A stretch of DNA of 64,000 nucleotides from Paenibacillus sp. Soil750 (GTDB lineage: Bacteria; Bacillota; Bacilli; Paenibacillales; NBRC-103111): positions 3,776 through 67,775 of the forward strand of contig NZ_LMSD01000011.1 in the NCBI RefSeq assembly GCF_001428045.1. Reading direction: 5' to 3'. Position numbers and translations under genes: made by a program. Below, piece after piece: positions 1-9,145 of this stretch. The stretch's first letter is position 1; the number at the start of each line of letters is the position of its first letter. The notes below the pieces were generated by a model. That model had not been told where the DNA came from. It worked only from the letters and a program-made list of their open reading frames with translations, and did not search any database.

Positions 1-84
1 GGCTCGCTTCCCATTATTATGGCGTACCCGTTTTTGCAGAAGTATTTTGTGAAAGGAATTGTACTTGGCAGTGTGAAGGGGTGA
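1..84 (+). CDS. Carbohydrate ABC transporter permease, C-terminal end (partial)
   Basis: Only the last 27 codons are in the window. The reading frame from base 1 ends in a tail with PFLQKYFVKG followed by VLGSVKG and a TGA stop. The same tail closes the two complete YtcP/LplC-type permeases further on (6080-6976 and 41656-42531), so this is the membrane-spanning component of a sugar importer of that family. It lies 80 bases before the sensor kinase, in the same orientation. The missing part of this transporter is outside the window. Confidence 0.8.
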   Translation, partial: GSLPIIMAYPFLQKYFVKGIVLGSVKG

Positions 85-164
85 CGGGTGGATGAGGGAT
101 GTCTAATTTAGGAGAGTTCAGGGTTTCAGGCTATAATTAAAGAAAAAAGTTGGAGGCTTGTGCC

Positions 165-1922
165 TTGATAAACCGTAACCCGCTTTCTTTGAAAAATACA
201 ATTTTCCTACGACTGCTTATCACATTTATGTGTATCATGCTGCCAATTATTTTCTTTGGCGTCTACCTGTATAGTTGGATTGTTCAGACGGCTAGTGAAG
301 ATATCTCTAAAACTGCGGTTTCTCAGATCACCTTCTTTCTAAGCGATCTTGAGAACGAAGTAGAACGGATGAAGATTCTTCAGTATGGCATTCTAGAGGA
401 TGAAGATCTCAATGAACTCACACTAACTTGGAATACGATGGATGTATTCACGCGCACTGAAAAAATTAATTCACTGCGCAAACGACTTTACGTCATTCAA
501 AACAGCAGTCCCTATATTAAAAATGTGAGCGCCCACATCTATCAGGTATCAAAAACGATTTCATCCGCTAACGGTCCTCGTGATATTGATATCGAGCGGT
601 ATTATGGACTTCGCGCGACCTTAGGCAACCGGAATAACCAGCTTATTGAGTGGAATGGAGGATTATATTTAAGTGCGGTTAGGAAAAGCGGAACCAATGG
701 GAATCAACCGCTGTTCATTATTGAAATCGAGCTTGATCAAGCTCGACTACAGGAAGCGTTAGGCCAGTTCAACACCTATACCGGCAGCGGAACTGTAATG
801 ACCCCGAAGAACTCCAGTATCATTCTCAGGAGTGGGGCACTAGAACTCTTGCGTCTGGATATGACTTCGATCGTTCAACAAATAAAAGAATCTGATATTC
901 ATAACACTGGAAATATTTCCATAACTGGAAGTCGTTACTATACTGCTTTTGCAGTGTCTGATTATCTAAGTATGTCCATATACCGGTTCATTCCTGAACA
1001 AATGATTAAGAAACCGCTGGATAAGTTTTATATGTGGGCGTGGTTGTTTATTTTTGCAGCAGTAGTGGTAATTGCGATATATGCCTATTACACTTACCAG
1101 TTTATTCACAAGCCGTTGTTAACGCTCGTAAAAAGTTTTCGGCGTATGGAGAATGGAGATCTTGAGGTAAACATCCAGCATAAGTCTAATGATGAATTCG
1201 GTTACCTGTATGGACGGTTTAATCAAATGGTCGGAAATCTTCGTTCTCTGATCGATCAAGTTTATAAACAGAAAATAATGACTCAGCGGGCTGAGCTAAA
1301 GCAGCTTCAATCTCAGATTAATCCACATTTTCTATACAACAGTTTCTTTATTTTGAGAACGATGGCAAAAATGGGAGACTTGGATCGAATCGGACAGTTC
1401 ACAACTCAGCTTGGCGAATATTTTCAATTTGTCACAAGGAATGCTTCTGATGAGATTGTACTGAAACAAGAAATCCATCATGCCAGAATGTATACGGAGA
1501 TTCAACAGCTACGCTTCTCGCGGCGTATTCGAGTGCAATTCGACGCTCTCCCGCAGGAAATCGAGCGGGTGTTAGTGCCGCGGTTGATCGTTCAGCCCAT
1601 CATTGAAAATGCATTCGAACACAGCCTGGAACAAATGAAACAGAATGGATTGATTGTCATCCGCTTCGAGATCATAGAGACGGAAATCCTCATCGTGGTG
1701 GAAGATAACGGTGAGAACTTAACGGACAAGAGTTTGCAAAGTATTTCAGAAAACTTGGATAACGTTGATAATCATATGGAAACGACAGGATTGGTAAATA
1801 TTCATCGACGAATTAAGAGCACGTTTGGTGAATCATACGGTCTTGGAATAAGTCGGAGTGAGTACGGGGGATTAAAAGTAACTATTAGTTTTCCCTTAAA
1901 AGGGGGTGAAGCTCGTGATTAG
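165..1922 (+). CDS. YesM-type sensor histidine kinase
   Basis: Membrane sensor kinase that pairs with the response regulator directly downstream, a pair typical of polysaccharide-utilisation loci. There is one membrane segment near residues 8-32, an extracellular sensor domain, a second membrane segment near 288-312, and a HAMP region. The His_kinase motif QINPHFLYN follows, with the phosphorylated His near residue 387. The C-terminal ATPase has an N-box (PIIENAFEH) and a DNGEN in place of the usual DNGxG. The TTG at 165 is preferred over the TTG at 150 because GGAGG at 152-156 lies 8 bases before it. The gene overlaps the regulator by 8 bases, which suggests translational coupling. The family assignment is firm; the signal sensed is unknown. 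Confidence 0.9.
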   Translation: MINRNPLSLKNTIFLRLLITFMCIMLPIIFFGVYLYSWIVQTASEDISKTAVSQITFFLSDLENEVERMKILQYGILEDEDLNELTLTWNTMDVFTRTEKINSLRKRLYVIQNSSPYIKNVSAHIYQVSKTISSANGPRDIDIERYYGLRATLGNRNNQLIEWNGGLYLSAVRKSGTNGNQPLFIIEIELDQARLQEALGQFNTYTGSGTVMTPKNSSIILRSGALELLRLDMTSIVQQIKESDIHNTGNISITGSRYYTAFAVSDYLSMSIYRFIPEQMIKKPLDKFYMWAWLFIFAAVVVIAIYAYYTYQFIHKPLLTLVKSFRRMENGDLEVNIQHKSNDEFGYLYGRFNQMVGNLRSLIDQVYKQKIMTQRAELKQLQSQINPHFLYNSFFILRTMAKMGDLDRIGQFTTQLGEYFQFVTRNASDEIVLKQEIHHARMYTEIQQLRFSRRIRVQFDALPQEIERVLVPRLIVQPIIENAFEHSLEQMKQNGLIVIRFEIIETEILIVVEDNGENLTDKSLQSISENLDNVDNHMETTGLVNIHRRIKSTFGESYGLGISRSEYGGLKVTISFPLKGGEARD

Positions 1923-3534
1923 AATGCTGATCGTTGATGATGAGGAGATCATAACGGATGGTTTGTTTGATATATTTAGTCAATTAAATCTGGATCTTGA
2001 TTTGTACAAAGCTTATTCAGGCGAAGAAGCAGTAGCTTGGATGAGGACAACGAGAGTGGACATCGTGCTGTCTGATATCCGTATGCCTGGTATGGATGGC
2101 CTTGAGCTAATGACCTACATTCGGAATAATTGGTCGCATTGCAAAATCATTTTTTTAACGGGGTATAATGATTTTGATTACGTCTATCAAGCGATTCAAA
2201 CACCGGGAGTCAGTTACCTCCTAAAGAGCGAAGAATATGAAGTAATTATTAATGCAGTCAGGGATGCTATTCATGAACTGGAAAAAAGTTTAAAATTCGA
2301 CCATCTCGTCATGCAGTCGAGAGAGAAACTTACCACACTTGAAACTCTTGCTCAAGGGAATTACTTCCAGTACTTGTTGCAGGGAACGCGGGTAATGGAG
2401 GAGTTAGCATCTGATTTCAGCAAATTAGGAATTGTTCTCGATCCAAATCTGCCTGTTCTAATGGCAATAGGTGACTCGCAGAGAAAGGATATGAATTACT
2501 CGTTTGCCGAAAGTCAGGAGACAGCTCTAGCCGTAAAGTTTTTGGCAGATACATTTCTCGCGGAACGAACAAGCTGTCTTGGAATCATTGATCGTTACGG
2601 TGGTCTCGTCTGGCTTATTCAGCCGATGCCTGGCCATGGATCAGAATCGGACGAATCCTATGCCCGCACAGTAAAGTTTCTAGAAGGACAATTTGAGCTT
2701 ATCCAGCAAGCTTGTTTTGAATCTATGGGACTGACTTTTGCCATTACATGTTGCGCTGACCCCTGTGAATGGAAGCAACTATCTGAGGTATATGACCGAG
2801 TTAGAAGTCAGCAATTTTGGCGAGCAGGCGACGGCGCTCAGATGGTCCATACAGTTAACTTTGAAACGATAGAAACTGCAGCACATTCACGAACACTGAG
2901 AGAAAAGGCGGAGTCATTGGCGATTCATCTTGAAGGCGGGAATAAAGAGGGGTTTCTCCAACTGTTGCGAGAACTGACTGAGTCGGTATTTGACGAGCGT
3001 GGAAGTTGGGGACCTTTTCATTTGGAGCTTTATTATACGATAGCGCTGCTCCTTTTGTCATATATAAACCGTTGGGAACTGCATGAAAAGGTTGGAACAA
3101 CAGGTCTTATGCAAAGAGATATGCATGCTTCAAGGCATGATAGTTTTGAGTTTTTGAAAAAGATGGCAGAATCCTTGTTTGATCTCAGATTGAGCGTAGA
3201 ACGCAATAGGGCGGCTGCAGTGGTTGAGAAGATTCGTTCGTATATCGAGGAGCACATAGGCGAGGACTTGTCTCTCGTACGTTTAGCCAGCGTGATTCAT
3301 TTCAATCCATCTTATTTATCGAGGCTTTTTAAACAGGAAAGTGGCGTCAATCTGTCGGATTATATTGATGAAGTAAGAGTAGAGAAAGCCAAAAATTTGC
3401 TCAAGCAAGATGTACTGAAGATTGCTGAAGTGGGTTCTCAGGTGGGGTACGAAACCCCGCATTCGTTTACTCGATTTTTCAAGAAATTAACGGGGATGAC
3501 ACCAGTTGAATATCGGGAGATTTTGCGTGATTAA
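1915..3534 (+). CDS. YesN-type response regulator with AraC DNA-binding domain
   Basis: Cytoplasmic transcription activator paired with the kinase at 165-1922. The N-terminal receiver starts MIRMLIVDDEE and has the phospho-acceptor Asp near residue 54 in VLSDIRMPGMDG. A middle region of about 300 residues links it to a C-terminal AraC-type double helix-turn-helix (from about residue 440, ending with GYETPHSFTRFFKKLTGMTP). The start is GTG 1915, because GGGGTG lies 6-7 bases upstream; an earlier in-frame GTG at 1906 overlaps that ribosome site. The likely targets are the GH43 and ABC importer genes that follow, by analogy with YesMN systems; no binding site was identified. Confidence 0.9.
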   Translation: MIRMLIVDDEEIITDGLFDIFSQLNLDLDLYKAYSGEEAVAWMRTTRVDIVLSDIRMPGMDGLELMTYIRNNWSHCKIIFLTGYNDFDYVYQAIQTPGVSYLLKSEEYEVIINAVRDAIHELEKSLKFDHLVMQSREKLTTLETLAQGNYFQYLLQGTRVMEELASDFSKLGIVLDPNLPVLMAIGDSQRKDMNYSFAESQETALAVKFLADTFLAERTSCLGIIDRYGGLVWLIQPMPGHGSESDESYARTVKFLEGQFELIQQACFESMGLTFAITCCADPCEWKQLSEVYDRVRSQQFWRAGDGAQMVHTVNFETIETAAHSRTLREKAESLAIHLEGGNKEGFLQLLRELTESVFDERGSWGPFHLELYYTIALLLLSYINRWELHEKVGTTGLMQRDMHASRHDSFEFLKKMAESLFDLRLSVERNRAAAVVEKIRSYIEEHIGEDLSLVRLASVIHFNPSYLSRLFKQESGVNLSDYIDEVRVEKAKNLLKQDVLKIAEVGSQVGYETPHSFTRFFKKLTGMTPVEYREILRD

Positions 3535-3571
3535 GAACATGTGTTCTCAACATCATTGAGGAGAAATGGCG

Positions 3572-5113
3572 ATGGGGAGTCTGATAATTACAAATCCAAT
3601 CATTTGGGCTGATGTTCCGGACATTAGTGTCATTAGAGTGGGGACAGCTTACTATATGGTAAGCACAAGCATGCATTCGATGCCCGGATGCCCAATCATG
3701 AAATCAGATAATTTGCAGTATTGGACAATCGTAAACTATGTCTACGATACCTTGGAGGATAACGATGCTCATAATTTGTTGGATGGGATCGGCATTTATG
3801 GGAAAGGATCTTGGGCTGCAAATTTACGTTATCATAATGGCCTGTATTATGTGTGTTTCTCGTGCAATGATATGAAACAGTTCTATGTGTTCCGGACTGC
3901 TGATATTGAGAATGGACAATGGGAACGCACCGTATTCCAAGGCGTATATCATGATCCGAGTCTGCTGTTTGACGAAGAGCGTGTCTATGTTCTACATGGC
4001 AATGGGAATATTTACATTACAGAGTTGATGTCTGATGTTTCGGCAATTAAATTAGGCGGCGTCAATCAACTGCTTCTCGAGACAGAGCATAAGGGGATCA
4101 TGCTGAGGTGCGAGGGATGTCATGCCTATAAGTTGAATGGCTACTATTATTTATTTTTTATTGAATGGCCAAATACCGGAAATCGTCGTCGAAGACAACT
4201 TTGTTATCGCTCACGAGGACTTTTGGGGCCTTATGAACATAAAGTAATTCTCGATGACGACCTGGGCTATCGTAATCACGGTATTGCTCAAGGCGGTATT
4301 GTCGATACGCCAACCAATGAGTGGTATGCGGTATTATTTCAAGATCACGATGCTGTGGGACGTATTCCAATCGTACAGCCATTATCTTGGGTGGAGGATT
4401 GGCCTGTTATAGGTATGGACGGAAAAGCGCTATTGGCATTTAAAGCACAATTGCCAAGTACGAATCCTATATCTTTGGTGCAAAGTGATGAGTTTGAATA
4501 TTCAGAAAATAAATTGATCCTGAATTGGCAGTGGAATCATAATCCAGATAATCGGTTATGGTCTGTAACTGCGCGCTGGGGATGGCTGCGGCTACAAACG
4601 GGAAATATTTCTAAAAATGTATTATTTTCAAGAAATACATTAACACAACGGACGGAAGGTCCGGCATGCATCGGGATTACCATGTTGGATGTTTCCCATA
4701 TGAGACCGGGTGACCACGCAGGTTTAGTTGCATTACAGAATCAATTTGGAACTGTAGGCGTGCAAATCACAGAAAACGGTGAGCGCCAAGTTGCAATGTG
4801 TGTCAAACGAGGTGAATGTGATGAAGAAACAGTCGAAAAGCATTCATTCGAGGGTAGTCTGATTTATTTGAAAATTCATTTCGATTTTGAAAACAGTGTT
4901 GATATGGCAAATTTTTACTTTTCTAGCAACGGAGAAGATTGGAAGAAAATTGGAAGTCCATTGAAGATGTTATATACATTGGATCATTTTATGGGCTACC
5001 GAATAGGGTTGTTTAATTATGCAACTAGACATGTTGGTGGACATGCGGATTTTGATTATTTTCACTTTGTGTGTAAAGGAGCTGATGATGATAAATGGCA
5101 CATACAACATTGA
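3572..5113 (+). CDS. Glycoside hydrolase family 43 (xylosidase/arabinofuranosidase type)
   Basis: Predicted intracellular exo-glycosidase acting on xylose- or arabinose-containing oligosaccharides; no signal peptide is seen. The GH43 five-bladed propeller begins with NPIIWADVPDISVIRVG, where the catalytic base Asp is expected. YHDPSLLFDE and the LRCEGCHAYK segment fit the pKa-modulating Asp and the acid Glu. The last 200 residues form a beta-sandwich of the kind found at the C-terminus of GH43_12 enzymes. ATG 3572 is preferred to ATG 3566 because GAGGAG (3558-3563) is 8 bases from the former and 2 from the latter. The next gene starts inside its 3' end, so the two are probably cotranscribed. 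The exact substrate cannot be read from sequence. Confidence 0.85.
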   Translation: MGSLIITNPIIWADVPDISVIRVGTAYYMVSTSMHSMPGCPIMKSDNLQYWTIVNYVYDTLEDNDAHNLLDGIGIYGKGSWAANLRYHNGLYYVCFSCNDMKQFYVFRTADIENGQWERTVFQGVYHDPSLLFDEERVYVLHGNGNIYITELMSDVSAIKLGGVNQLLLETEHKGIMLRCEGCHAYKLNGYYYLFFIEWPNTGNRRRRQLCYRSRGLLGPYEHKVILDDDLGYRNHGIAQGGIVDTPTNEWYAVLFQDHDAVGRIPIVQPLSWVEDWPVIGMDGKALLAFKAQLPSTNPISLVQSDEFEYSENKLILNWQWNHNPDNRLWSVTARWGWLRLQTGNISKNVLFSRNTLTQRTEGPACIGITMLDVSHMRPGDHAGLVALQNQFGTVGVQITENGERQVAMCVKRGECDEETVEKHSFEGSLIYLKIHFDFENSVDMANFYFSSNGEDWKKIGSPLKMLYTLDHFMGYRIGLFNYATRHVGGHADFDYFHFVCKGADDDKWHIQH

Positions 5114-6063
5114 ATGCTGCTGAAGTCACGAAAGAAATTAGGCAAAAAGACCGCCTCCGTGTGCTCAAACAAATGAGGCATGATTACCAACTATATTTGA
5201 TTATTTTATTGCCAGTGATATGGTTAATTCTTTTCCAGTACGTTCCGATGTATGGCCTTCAACTAGCATTCAAAAATTTCAGAATTCTTGAAGGTATATG
5301 GGGAAGCCCTTGGGTTGGCATGGATCATTTCACCAAATTTTTTAATTCATACCAATTTATCAAAGTGTTAAAAAATACGATTATTATCAGTTTATATGAG
5401 CTAATCGCAGGGTTTCCTCTCCCGATCATTCTGGCATTAGCATTGAACGCAACAATAAGAACGAAGTTTAAGCAAGCTGTTCAATTTATTACTTATATGC
5501 CATATTTTATTTCGACGGTCGTTATGGTTGGCATGATTCTGCAGTTTTTGAATCCACGGGTCGGTGTTATCAATACAGGGCTTGGTTTAGTTGGAATTGA
5601 GCCGTTCAATTTCATGGGTGATCCCGGTTGGTTTAAGTCCATCTATGTATGGTCAGGAATATGGCAGAGTACAGGATGGGGGACCATCATCTATCTGGCT
5701 GCACTGTCGGGGATCAGTCAAGAAGTTCATGAAGCAGCGATGATTGACGGCGCAAGTCGGTTCCAGCGAATATGGCATGTTGATATTCCAGGTATTATGC
5801 CGACGATTGTAACGCTGCTGATATTGAATGTTGGTACGATTATGGGGATAGGCTTTGAGAAAATTTACTTGATGCAAAATCCACTGAATATTGGTTCTTC
5901 GGAAGTTATATCTACGTATGTTTATTCGGTCAGCCTAGCATCTAGCGCTCCGGATTACGCCTATGCTACTGCGATTGGCCTTTTTAATTCCTTCATCAAT
6001 ATGATCTTAATTTTATCCGTCAACCAAATAGCCAAAAGAGTAGGAGATACCAGTCTATGGTAA
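5095..6063 (+). CDS. LplB-type sugar ABC transporter permease
   Basis: One of the two membrane subunits of an oligosaccharide importer. It has about six hydrophobic segments and the EAA loop (EVHEAAMIDGASRFQRIWHV) that contacts the ATPase. It opens with a charged cytoplasmic segment and an IILLPVIWLILFQYVPMYGL membrane helix, typical of the LplB family. It overlaps the GH43 gene by 19 bases and is followed after 16 bases by the partner permease. No ATPase gene lies nearby; importers of this family normally use a shared MsmX-type ATPase encoded elsewhere. Confidence 0.92.
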   Translation: MAHTTLNAAEVTKEIRQKDRLRVLKQMRHDYQLYLIILLPVIWLILFQYVPMYGLQLAFKNFRILEGIWGSPWVGMDHFTKFFNSYQFIKVLKNTIIISLYELIAGFPLPIILALALNATIRTKFKQAVQFITYMPYFISTVVMVGMILQFLNPRVGVINTGLGLVGIEPFNFMGDPGWFKSIYVWSGIWQSTGWGTIIYLAALSGISQEVHEAAMIDGASRFQRIWHVDIPGIMPTIVTLLILNVGTIMGIGFEKIYLMQNPLNIGSSEVISTYVYSVSLASSAPDYAYATAIGLFNSFINMILILSVNQIAKRVGDTSLW

Positions 6064-6079
6064 CAAAGGAGGCTGCCGC

Positions 6080-6976
6080 ATGAAATCCAATAAAGCTAGG
6101 CTTACGAATTCGGATAAAATATTTTATTTTATTAATGATTTGATCTTGTTACTCGCACTGATAATCGTACTTTATCCGCTTATTTATGTATTCAGCGCTT
6201 CTTTCAGCGATAAGCTGGCTATTATATCGGGAAAAGTATTCCTTTGGCCGGTTGACTTTTCTTTGGAAGGCTATATCGCCGTTTTTAAAGATTCGAGAAT
6301 CATGCCCGCCTACGGAAATACAGTGTTTTATACTGTTGTCGGTACCACGATTAATGTGGTGCTGACGATCCTGGTTGCATACCCGCTTTCTCGGAAAACG
6401 ATGGTTGGCCGCAATCTAATCATGTACCTATTTGCTTTTACAATGCTGTTTCACGGCGGATTGATTCCCAACTATCTGTTGATGAAATCGTTGGGGATGA
6501 TTGATACGAGATGGGCGATGCTCCTGCCAGGCGCGATTGCCGTTTGGAATATGATCATCGCGCGCACCTTTTTCCAATCCACCATCAGTCATGAGCTTTA
6601 CGAAGCCGCTGCTATGGATGGATGCTCCCATGTGAGGTTTCTATGGAGTATCGTGCTTCCGCTCTCAAAATCAATTATAGCCGTATTGGTCTTATTCTAC
6701 GGCGTATCCCATTGGAACGCCTACTTTAATGCTTTCATTTATTTAAAGAATAAAGATTTGTTCCCCTTGCAAATCGTTCTGAGGGATATTCTTATTCAGA
6801 GTGAAATCGATCCATCCAGCATTACGGATACGGATACGATGACAAGGAAACAAGGCTTGGCCGATCTACTGAAATACTCTGTCATAATTGTGGCTAGCCT
6901 GCCTGTGTGGCTTGTTTACCCGTTCGTCCAGAAGCACTTTGTAAAAGGAGTCATGATCGGGTCAATCAAAGGTTAA
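6080..6976 (+). CDS. YtcP/LplC-type sugar ABC transporter permease
   Basis: Second membrane subunit of the importer with 5095-6063. It has about six membrane helices, an EAA loop (ELYEAAAMDGCSHVRFLWSI) and the family's C-terminal VKGVMIGSIKG tail. An AGGAGG-like site precedes ATG 6080. It lies between the LplB-type permease and the solute-binding lipoprotein, the standard gene order of such cassettes. Confidence 0.92.
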   Translation: MKSNKARLTNSDKIFYFINDLILLLALIIVLYPLIYVFSASFSDKLAIISGKVFLWPVDFSLEGYIAVFKDSRIMPAYGNTVFYTVVGTTINVVLTILVAYPLSRKTMVGRNLIMYLFAFTMLFHGGLIPNYLLMKSLGMIDTRWAMLLPGAIAVWNMIIARTFFQSTISHELYEAAAMDGCSHVRFLWSIVLPLSKSIIAVLVLFYGVSHWNAYFNAFIYLKNKDLFPLQIVLRDILIQSEIDPSSITDTDTMTRKQGLADLLKYSVIIVASLPVWLVYPFVQKHFVKGVMIGSIKG

Positions 6977-6984
6977 AGTCAATA

Positions 6985-7026
6985 AATCGGTGTATGCTTA
7001 TGTAAACCATAAGTAAAGTGCCGATT
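6985..7026 (+). other. Intercistronic hairpin
   Basis: An inverted repeat with outer arms AATCGG and CCGATT and an inner CTTAT/ATAAG pair lies between the permease and the binding-protein gene, without a T-run. It may be an mRNA processing or stability element that raises binding-protein expression relative to the permeases. This role is inferred. Confidence 0.4.
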
Positions 7027-7064
7027 CATTGTATAGATATCAAAAAACTGAGGGGAGCATGTAA

Positions 7065-8726
7065 ATGAAGAAAAGATTGTTAACAAGAGCTGTTGTTCTA
7101 GTGATGTCCAGTTCTATGATTTTAAGTGCTTGCAGTTCCGAGAAAGAAGCGAAGGGGGGAAAAACGGAATCCAAGGAAGCGGCAAGTCTGTCTGCGCCTG
7201 GTCAATTGCCGTTTTCTAAAGAAAAGATCAACATCACCGTTACGGTGCCAGCCAGTCCCTACGTGTTGTCATGGGAGTATGGAAAGAATGAGTTTACGAC
7301 CTGGATTGAGGATCAGACTAATATTCATATTAACTGGAATCTCTTTCCTGCAGCGGATGCTAAGACAAAGCTTAATTTGGAGCTATCCTCCGGGGGCGAT
7401 CTCGGTGACCTAGTTATGGGTGAATTCGGCCTTGACAACTCCATGCTGGCAACATATGGATCCCAAGGACTACTATTAAATATGAAGGATTTACTTGAAA
7501 AGAACGGCTCAAATTTGAAAAAAATGTATACCGAGTTACCTGCTATTAAGCAGGCCACTACCGCACCGGACGGAAATATATATGGCGTACCAGATGTAGG
7601 TGTCTGCTATAATTGCGATCGTGCGATGCGCTTCTGGGTGAACAAAAGCTTTCTTAAAACTTTGAACATGTCCGTGCCGACAACCACAGACGAGCTGTAT
7701 CAATATTTGAAGGCCGTTAAAGAAAAGGATCCAAATGGTAACGGCAAGAAGGACGAAATTGGATTGGTTGGCTCACCGAAAAGCTGGTTCTCGAATGTGC
7801 ACCAATTTATTATGAATGCATTCACTTATCATGACAGCAATGAGCTTTATGTGAAAGATGACAAAGTTGTTGCTGCTTTCACCACTCCGGAATGGAGAGA
7901 AGGATTAAGATACCTGAACAAGCTGTACAAAGAAGGGCTAATTGATACGTCATCGTTCACTAACGATGAGAGTCAGTTGAGACAATTGGTAGAGTTAAAT
8001 AACGGGAATACCGTTGGTTCAGTTGGGAATGGTGGGCCGCATGCATTTGCAGCTAACGATTCCACCAAATCCAATTATGAAATCGTACCTCCTCTGAAGG
8101 GGCCTAATGGCTTTCAAACGGCCTTTTACAACGAATATGGCATGGTCGGCGCATACCGATACATCATTCCGGCCAAGAGCAAACATCCTGAAGCAGTCGT
8201 GAAGCTAATTGACTTTATGTACTCTAATGAGGCTTTCTTGAGAGGCCGCTACGGTGTGCCTGGAGTTAACTGGGAAGTGCCTAAGGACTCAATTGCAGCT
8301 AATGGCGGACCAGCTAAGTTTAAGCTGATTGGCAAAGATATATGGGGACAGCCTGATAAAGCGCACTGGAGTGGCACTAACGGAGGATGGCCGCCTTTCG
8401 GTTCTGATGCAAGAGAAGCGCTGAAGTCAGGTTATGATTTGGAGTCTGAACTTTACAAAGCTGCAAAATTATATGATAAAATGGCACCGAAAGTTTCAGT
8501 GCCAAAGTTTTTCTTTGACCCTAATACTTCAAAACGACATAATGAATTGAAGACAGAGATTAAGAAGCGGTTAGATGCGGCTACGGCTGACTTTATCGTA
8601 GGCAACCTGAATATTGAGAAGGATTGGGATAAATTCCAGGCAGAGTTGAAACAAATAGGCATTGAAGAGTACGTTTCCATCATGCAAAAAGAGTACGATG
8701 CGAAATGGAAGGGTTCAAAGAAATAA
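7065..8726 (+). CDS. LplA/YtcQ-type extracellular solute-binding lipoprotein
   Basis: Substrate-capture protein for the importer 5095-6976, anchored outside the membrane. A lipoprotein signal peptide ends in the lipobox ILSAC, and a Ser/Glu/Lys-rich linker follows. The mature domain of roughly 520 residues has the DPNGNGKKDEIGL calcium-loop-like segment common to this family. The ribosome site AGGGGAG lies before ATG 7065. It closes the operon; a strong terminator follows about 45 bases later. Confidence 0.92.
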   Translation: MKKRLLTRAVVLVMSSSMILSACSSEKEAKGGKTESKEAASLSAPGQLPFSKEKINITVTVPASPYVLSWEYGKNEFTTWIEDQTNIHINWNLFPAADAKTKLNLELSSGGDLGDLVMGEFGLDNSMLATYGSQGLLLNMKDLLEKNGSNLKKMYTELPAIKQATTAPDGNIYGVPDVGVCYNCDRAMRFWVNKSFLKTLNMSVPTTTDELYQYLKAVKEKDPNGNGKKDEIGLVGSPKSWFSNVHQFIMNAFTYHDSNELYVKDDKVVAAFTTPEWREGLRYLNKLYKEGLIDTSSFTNDESQLRQLVELNNGNTVGSVGNGGPHAFAANDSTKSNYEIVPPLKGPNGFQTAFYNEYGMVGAYRYIIPAKSKHPEAVVKLIDFMYSNEAFLRGRYGVPGVNWEVPKDSIAANGGPAKFKLIGKDIWGQPDKAHWSGTNGGWPPFGSDAREALKSGYDLESELYKAAKLYDKMAPKVSVPKFFFDPNTSKRHNELKTEIKKRLDAATADFIVGNLNIEKDWDKFQAELKQIGIEEYVSIMQKEYDAKWKGSKK

Positions 8727-8769
8727 ATAGGTTGTTTTTCGTGTTTTTTTTTTAAAAACATTCTGAACG

Positions 8770-8805
8770 GGTAGCCCTTACTTCACAGTAGGGCTACCTT
8801 TTTTT
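8770..8805 (+). terminator. Rho-independent terminator
   Basis: The arms GGTAGCCCT (8770-8778) and AGGGCTACC (8790-8798) form a perfect 9-bp stem, followed by seven Ts. It ends the operon that closes with the binding-protein gene. Confidence 0.92.
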
Positions 8806-8823
8806 CATGAAGTATCCATTTGA

Positions 8824-9111
8824 TCTTCAGAATGGCTGAAGCATCCTTTAAACATTTTTGAAGAACTAACTGAAGTGGATTACAAGTTACCTTATCATGA
8901 GGTTCATATGAAATACAGGAAGCCTGATATGTTCGTAGACTTGGGCGAAGGATCTTTTGATTTCAAGAGTGTCTATAGCAAAATTCAAGAACTTGGACAT
9001 GTCAAATATACCATCGTGGAAAGTGACGGAGAGCGAAAGGATAAATATAAAAGTCTGGAAAATGACTTAAAGCTATTGGAACAATATGTTGGTGACGAAG
9101 CGAGAGATTAA
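8824..9111 (+). pseudogene. C-terminal remnant of a sugar-phosphate isomerase/epimerase
   Basis: The frame is open from the stop at 8821 to TAA 9111 but has no good start or ribosome site at its beginning. The translated piece has the end of a xylose-isomerase-like TIM barrel: HEVHMKYRKPDMFVDLGEG, then IVESDGERKDKYKSLENDL. These match the usual metal-site H-x-K/D and VGEG...D.....L..Y end of that family, about 90 of some 280 residues. The N-terminal two thirds are missing, and the terminator of the previous operon sits where they should be. A short GTG-started peptide from 8875 could still be made, but function is unlikely. Such isomerases commonly sit beside Gfo/Idh/MocA genes, as here. Confidence 0.65.
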
Positions 9112-9145
9112 CCGCTTGCATCCTTCAATAATGGAGTGTTACAAC

